Position numbers and translations under genes: made by a program. From NCBI GenBank assembly GCA_008360955.1, contig LUCM01002364.1, forward strand, positions 9,268 to 73,267: a stretch of DNA of 64,000 nt, read 5' to 3'. The stretch is from Fasciolopsis buskii. Taxonomy: Eukaryota; Platyhelminthes; Trematoda; Plagiorchiida; Fasciolidae. Below the pieces are notes generated by a model that worked only from the letters and a program-made list of their open reading frames with translations, was not told where the DNA came from and made no database searches. Positions 59,203 to 64,000 of this stretch are shown here, in pieces. Position 1 is the stretch's first letter. Every line of letters starts with the position of its first letter.

Positions 59203-62200
59203 CTGAAAACCAGACAATAAATTGAGAGACGGATGCACAAGTTGCTGTTACACATGAACAAATGTATAAATTCCGGGAATTATTTGATGCGCAAGCTCCC
59301 GGGTTGATTGCGAACATTTTGGGCACATGTTTCCTCTAACATTTGTTTATTCCAACGTATCCTTTAACCACAATTCGGTTAGCAAGACGCATATTGTAAG
59401 TAATGAGAAATAGATTGTTTTGTGCATACGCTTCTTTCAGAATTTGCACATCTATTTCATAAACCCCAAATATATCAAGCAAGGTATACTCGAATTAATT
59501 ACTTCTTTTTGTAAGTAAGTGAGAAATACTGTGAAAGAAAGTTCAAAATATTCATTGATACCCAACGCTTCACAATACCATAACCAGGGGATACTTGGAT
59601 GTACGAATACTGCGAATTCATGAATACGTGTGATTGCAACTCTTAGCACATTCGACATGCAATACGTTCTGGTTAACCGATTTTAAGAAACTAGAGTTTC
59701 ACGATCAGGTGGCATTTTTAACTCATTTTATTGAACTGCATATGTACTTGCGTAATAGTTTGTCTAGCTGATCATTTCCAAAACAATGACATATGTCAAT
59801 TGGCGAAGACATGCTGGGAAAACCAGAGACACGCTATAGTATGTCCAGATTCATTGAGAAATACCATACAAATTAAATCATAATCTAAACTAGACTGATC
59901 GGTATATCGTCTGTCAGTTGTCTTCCCTCCAATGCAGCTTCTCATTGATTGACCTTGTTGAATATCTTTAGCAGTCGAGCTTCGAATATTGAATCACGTG
60001 CTTTGCAAGCGTATTCATACGGTATGATCTCACCGGCTTCGAATCATTCCATAATGATCTTTATGATTCACATGAGATTCTGTCGTCAAAAGAAGTGAAG
60101 AGTGCATAAGCAGAATACCGGGCATGAACACGCGATTGTCTGCAGCCACTAGGAAATCGATCATTGTCCTTTCGCGTATGTGCAAAACACCACTTAGGAC
60201 ACTGTTCGTTTTCTGGAAGTCAGTTTTGATTGATCCGCGAAAACCTATACTAAATAATCGCTGTGATTGTTAGAATGGTCGTATCACTCATACATGACCC
60301 TGGGGATGAGAGTTTGTGCATTTATCAGGCTTATTGAACTACCAAAAAAGCTAACTACTCTAAATTAATTATTCCTACTCTTGTGCATTGTAATCAAATT
60401 GAATGAACCTTGCTAACTTCGCCAGCTTCCTAAAAATGTTACTAAGCGTTTCTGGGGTTAGCCCCATATCGTGCAAAATGCTGTCATCGACGGGACGGAT
60501 TTAACTGAATTGTACAAAGATCAAACCACTGGATGTTTTAGGTTGTTGGCTTACTATTCTACTCTTCTTCCATTCCTGGTGATGACAACCAAAGAGGAAT
60601 TTGGTGAGTTATTGGCATTCAGAGACGGTTTCGAACGGAAGACAAAATACGACAAACACCAGGCACAATGTATCGATGATGTGAACATTCCAGGTGTGCT
60701 CTTTCATTAGTCATGCTAAACGGAATTTAACCGACTTCTGGTGTTTCCTGGATTGAGCGAACAAGTATTTCCTGGGGGTTGTTGTTGGGAGTAAATCAGT
60801 CACCATGATTACCCTGCATATCCCTCATTTACCGGTGAATTGAACATTTCCAAACCATGAATAGTTATACATGAGGAAGAAAATACTGGACTGCTTTTTT
60901 TATTTAATAATAGTAGAAGTTTCAGAAATAATGGGTCAGCATCTTCGGTCATTAATATGCACTGTTGGCCAGGGTACATCCCGACCTCCTCCGAAGTGAT
61001 CTAAACGTTGTCGGTGAACAACATTTTGTTGCAATCAGAATATTCAGTTGTTCACAAAATTGTACGATTTTTGCAAAAATTGAGCCAACTTAGGATGATT
61101 TTACTTTGTTAAATCATTGATTAGGTTGTGGAACATTTTCATTCTTAGGATCGCGCAATTCACCTGCAAAATGTGCAAGAGCTTTGACGTTCAAGAAGAT
61201 AGTTTCAGCAAAATGTTTGGCACTGACAAAATTCATCTCATCGCAAATTCTACTCATACTTATCCACTGATGATCACATCTGAAGAAACTGGCCTGGTCT
61301 AATATTTCTACCAGATGGCTCATCTTGCATGCACTGAACCCCTAAGGTACTGCATCCTGTTCAAACTTTGGTTCCCGAGATGTTGCGTTTATCCCATCGC
61401 GGCTACAACGATCAAATGGAAATACATCTAAATGTGGCTAGAAGGCAGTTTTCAACAGAGGCTCAGGACCATAATTTTCTCAGGGGATGGTTCTCGGCCA
61501 TCTTTGTAGACATTTTGATTCGTTGCGGATCCCCGAAAAGATAGGCAGATCAGAAGCTGTTTGTATATTAAACTTGGGTCATTTCATGTTGCCTGGGAAA
61601 AGTTTCGTGGTCACGATAATCAAAATGATTTGTCTGAACTAACTTGGTCGGACGGTTTATCCACAATCCTATGTTTAGTGGCAATCAGTTCACCGTAATC
61701 AGGCAGATTAAAGTTGACAGTTTTCCTTCTCTAAAAATGGCATTAGTCTGTTATCCAGCTGAGCTCACTGAATAGTTGGTATAATGTGTGCGTATAAGAG
61801 CTTTGCACAATGACCACAATATTTGTGTTGTTAAATTGTTTCACTTGTTGTACGTGGCTCTCTGAATAGACCAATCGGTTTTCTATAGCACAGGGGTCTT
61901 CAGTGAACCAAATATTACTACTGCTACTACTACCGTCGTTTCATTTCGGAATTATCTGAAATCAGTCACTTCGTCTCAGCGTCTGATTATCTTGTGCCTG
62001 TTCACAAATAGTAGGGTGAAATGCGAACGTTCGCGTCCCTGTCCGGTACAAACTCATAATATACCTGTTAGGGATATGTTGTGTTTCAAATCCATCAGAA
62101 TGGAAATATGAAACTGCAGCAGGAGGGCAGTTTGGAATGTTTTTGCCAGTTTTCGTGTCATTTTGGCATTATCGGGACAAAGCTGACAAAATGGAGAAAG

Positions 62201-64000
62201 GCAGCTTGTCTGAGTAGACTGTGGTTAGTACCGAGATATGTCAGCATGCACTTGCATCGATTCCACGACAGAAGATCATTTGACAAATGACAAACTGAGA
62301 AGTTCACGATCAGTGATCACAGACTATCGCTGCCTATATCGCGGTCATGCGAGAACCCTGTGAGTCTAACTTTGTACTCGCAGTTGGTTGTCGGGAGCCA
62401 TAACTCTTCAAAAAAACCAACACCAATGCTTCGTGACTAAAATAGCCAGTTTACCATTTCAGAATAGCTACGGTCTATCTGTCCAGTTACAGCGAATCGG
62501 GAGACATTTTCTCTGAACCAGTAAGGAGCCCTAAAAATCTAACAGCCTTTGATTTGTTTTCAGAAGAACTGGAGCAATTCGGCATACCTTGGACGTCAGC
62601 GAAATATCGTTTTTTCGAACTAATGCATAAGCCAAACCATCGGAGAAAAAACAGCCCATGTGTCATGAAAATCTGAGCTTGCAGTGGATCCAGGAAGAAG
62701 GAATTTGGAGTATAAATCATTAAGTCCATTTGGTCAACGCAGATTTTATTACATTCCTCGGACGCCTGTTGTTTTCTGACCTGACCGTCTGGCCGCATCA
62801 GACTACGAGCAATGTTCAGCCGATTATTCCGTAGAGATACTAGCCGTACTATTTGATTTATTCAGAAACAAATACAGACAGCCTAATGGTGCTGGAAATT
62901 TGGAGCCTGGAGAAGTAATTTTTATTGTGCATGCAGGGTCTGTAGCAGGGAAAAACGACAATTCTTGTCGCAAGCTTCAAAACATCATTTATTTTCCATC
63001 TTGATAGCATCATTTCGTCTAAGAAAAAGTCCTAACTCTGCCTGAAATCATCGTGTGCGGAGAGTAAAATAGGATAAAGCTGGATTAGACAAAATAAAGG
63101 TTGAATGGTATTAGCACTGAACATCGGCCAAACTGGGCAAAAGCAATCGTCCGATGTTAGCAGTGTTAACGGATTATTGTGTCAATCATGTGACTATATC
63201 GATATATTTCCATTTCGGAAACAGTTAAAGGTGCAAAGCTCCTTCTTTGTTTTAAACTTCAGCATGGATTCGTTGAAAGTTCTCATTAAAACAATTGCTG
63301 ATTTTGATTAAAAATTGAGAACAACTAATTGAAGTTGGACAATTTCATAGTAAGGAATTGTTGGTAGGTAATTTGATTAACCAACTTTTGATTGTAAAAC
63401 TGCTTTGAGAAAGAGTGCTAGGAAAGTGGTATTCTGATCATAGAAGGTCTTCTGTGAAGTGAACAAATGATGCAAGTACCCTTCAGTAGGCTTCCGATCT
63501 AGTACACCAAGGAGCCAAATTAAAGACCGATTTGGTCACATTAATGCTACTCGGTTGAATTGCTTCATTTCGATCTCATTCCTCTGGAAAGTGAATATGA
63601 CCAACTGACATTTAAATGGATGGACTAGGAACTCTATGATATGGGGCTGTTACAAATTAATAACTGTTTTGTCACAAGTTGTAATGGATTGTTACCTTTT
63701 TTACCGCGTTCAACACTTCTGAAGGTAGATTTCGATACGGCCCAAATTTCATGTGGTTCAACCACAAGAACTGCATCGTAAGTGCATATCGTCTGGTGTC
63801 TAAACCATTACGAATTTAATTTTACATTTATGCTAGTTTTCAACATTCATGTTTGGTAATTTTACAATCTACGATTTGTTATTTGTAGGCAGCAGCGCGA
63901 TGATTGAAAACCTTTATCAAACCCACTTGTGATACCTTACTGACCGAGTCGAGCAAGCCATGCAAATGACATTTTCGGAGAATGAGTGCGTTTCTTAGCT
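59203..64000. other. Unassigned; may hold the first M6 exon
   Basis: The initiator exon of the M6-like gene should lie here or beyond the window; with PLP-like structure it may be just an ATG plus a base and cannot be picked out by eye. Open stretches at 60471-60710 (+), 62487-62798 (-) and 63105-63311 (+) carry no motif. Confidence 0.4.

Noticed and set aside
1..64000. CRISPR arrays, bacterial operons, rRNA genes
   Set aside because: No regularly spaced repeats, Shine-Dalgarno-led gene runs or rRNA segments were seen; the sequence is eukaryotic throughout, apart from the uncertain GC-rich block.

Overview
The window is nuclear DNA of an intron-rich metazoan, most likely a digenean flatworm (fluke). 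The reasons are long introns, GC content judged by eye near 40 percent, decayed LINEs whose C-terminal segment carries a WLGHMLRM-type motif of a kind I associate with trematode LINEs, and a proteolipid/M6 gene with animal exon phases. No bacterial-style operons are present. The species assignment is inference.

Layout. 1-880 is a decayed LINE 3' end. 3802-11275 (+) holds five exons, joined in frame by phase-0 introns, that encode the C-terminal ~489 residues of an acidic, Ser-rich, probably nuclear protein I cannot name; its 5' exons were not found. A possible 45-nt in-frame microexon lies at 14045-14089. 15900-16222 is another LINE tail. 17019-18647 (+) is a single-exon 542-aa protein with one C-terminal LIM domain, an upstream splice acceptor and a poly(A) signal. 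21480-23480 is a broken antisense LINE interrupted by a 25-N gap and an odd GC-rich, A-poor block. 28999-30606 (+) is an intronless Hsp70-like gene that lacks the C-terminal lid and the EEVD end. 34464-35758 (+) has three exon-like segments of an unidentified gene. 37340-37695 is a third LINE tail. 43192-59202 (-) is a proteolipid protein/M6-family gene, rebuilt here from four exons. Its intron phases match my recollection of vertebrate PLP1, but the loop between TM3 and TM4 is about 225 residues and has a single Cys.

Repeats include a ~0.8 kb direct-repeat pair (4230-5046 and 24066-24928), several tRNA-like (SINE-like) segments, (TA)n tracts and a T/G homopolymer block. The genes do not form a pathway: they are a possible nuclear regulator, a LIM (actin/scaffold-type) protein, a chaperone and a neural-type tetraspan membrane protein. 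Most of the remaining sequence is intron or intergenic DNA with no gene I can support. Terminal exons of three genes (5' of the acidic gene, and both ends of the M6 gene) were not located.
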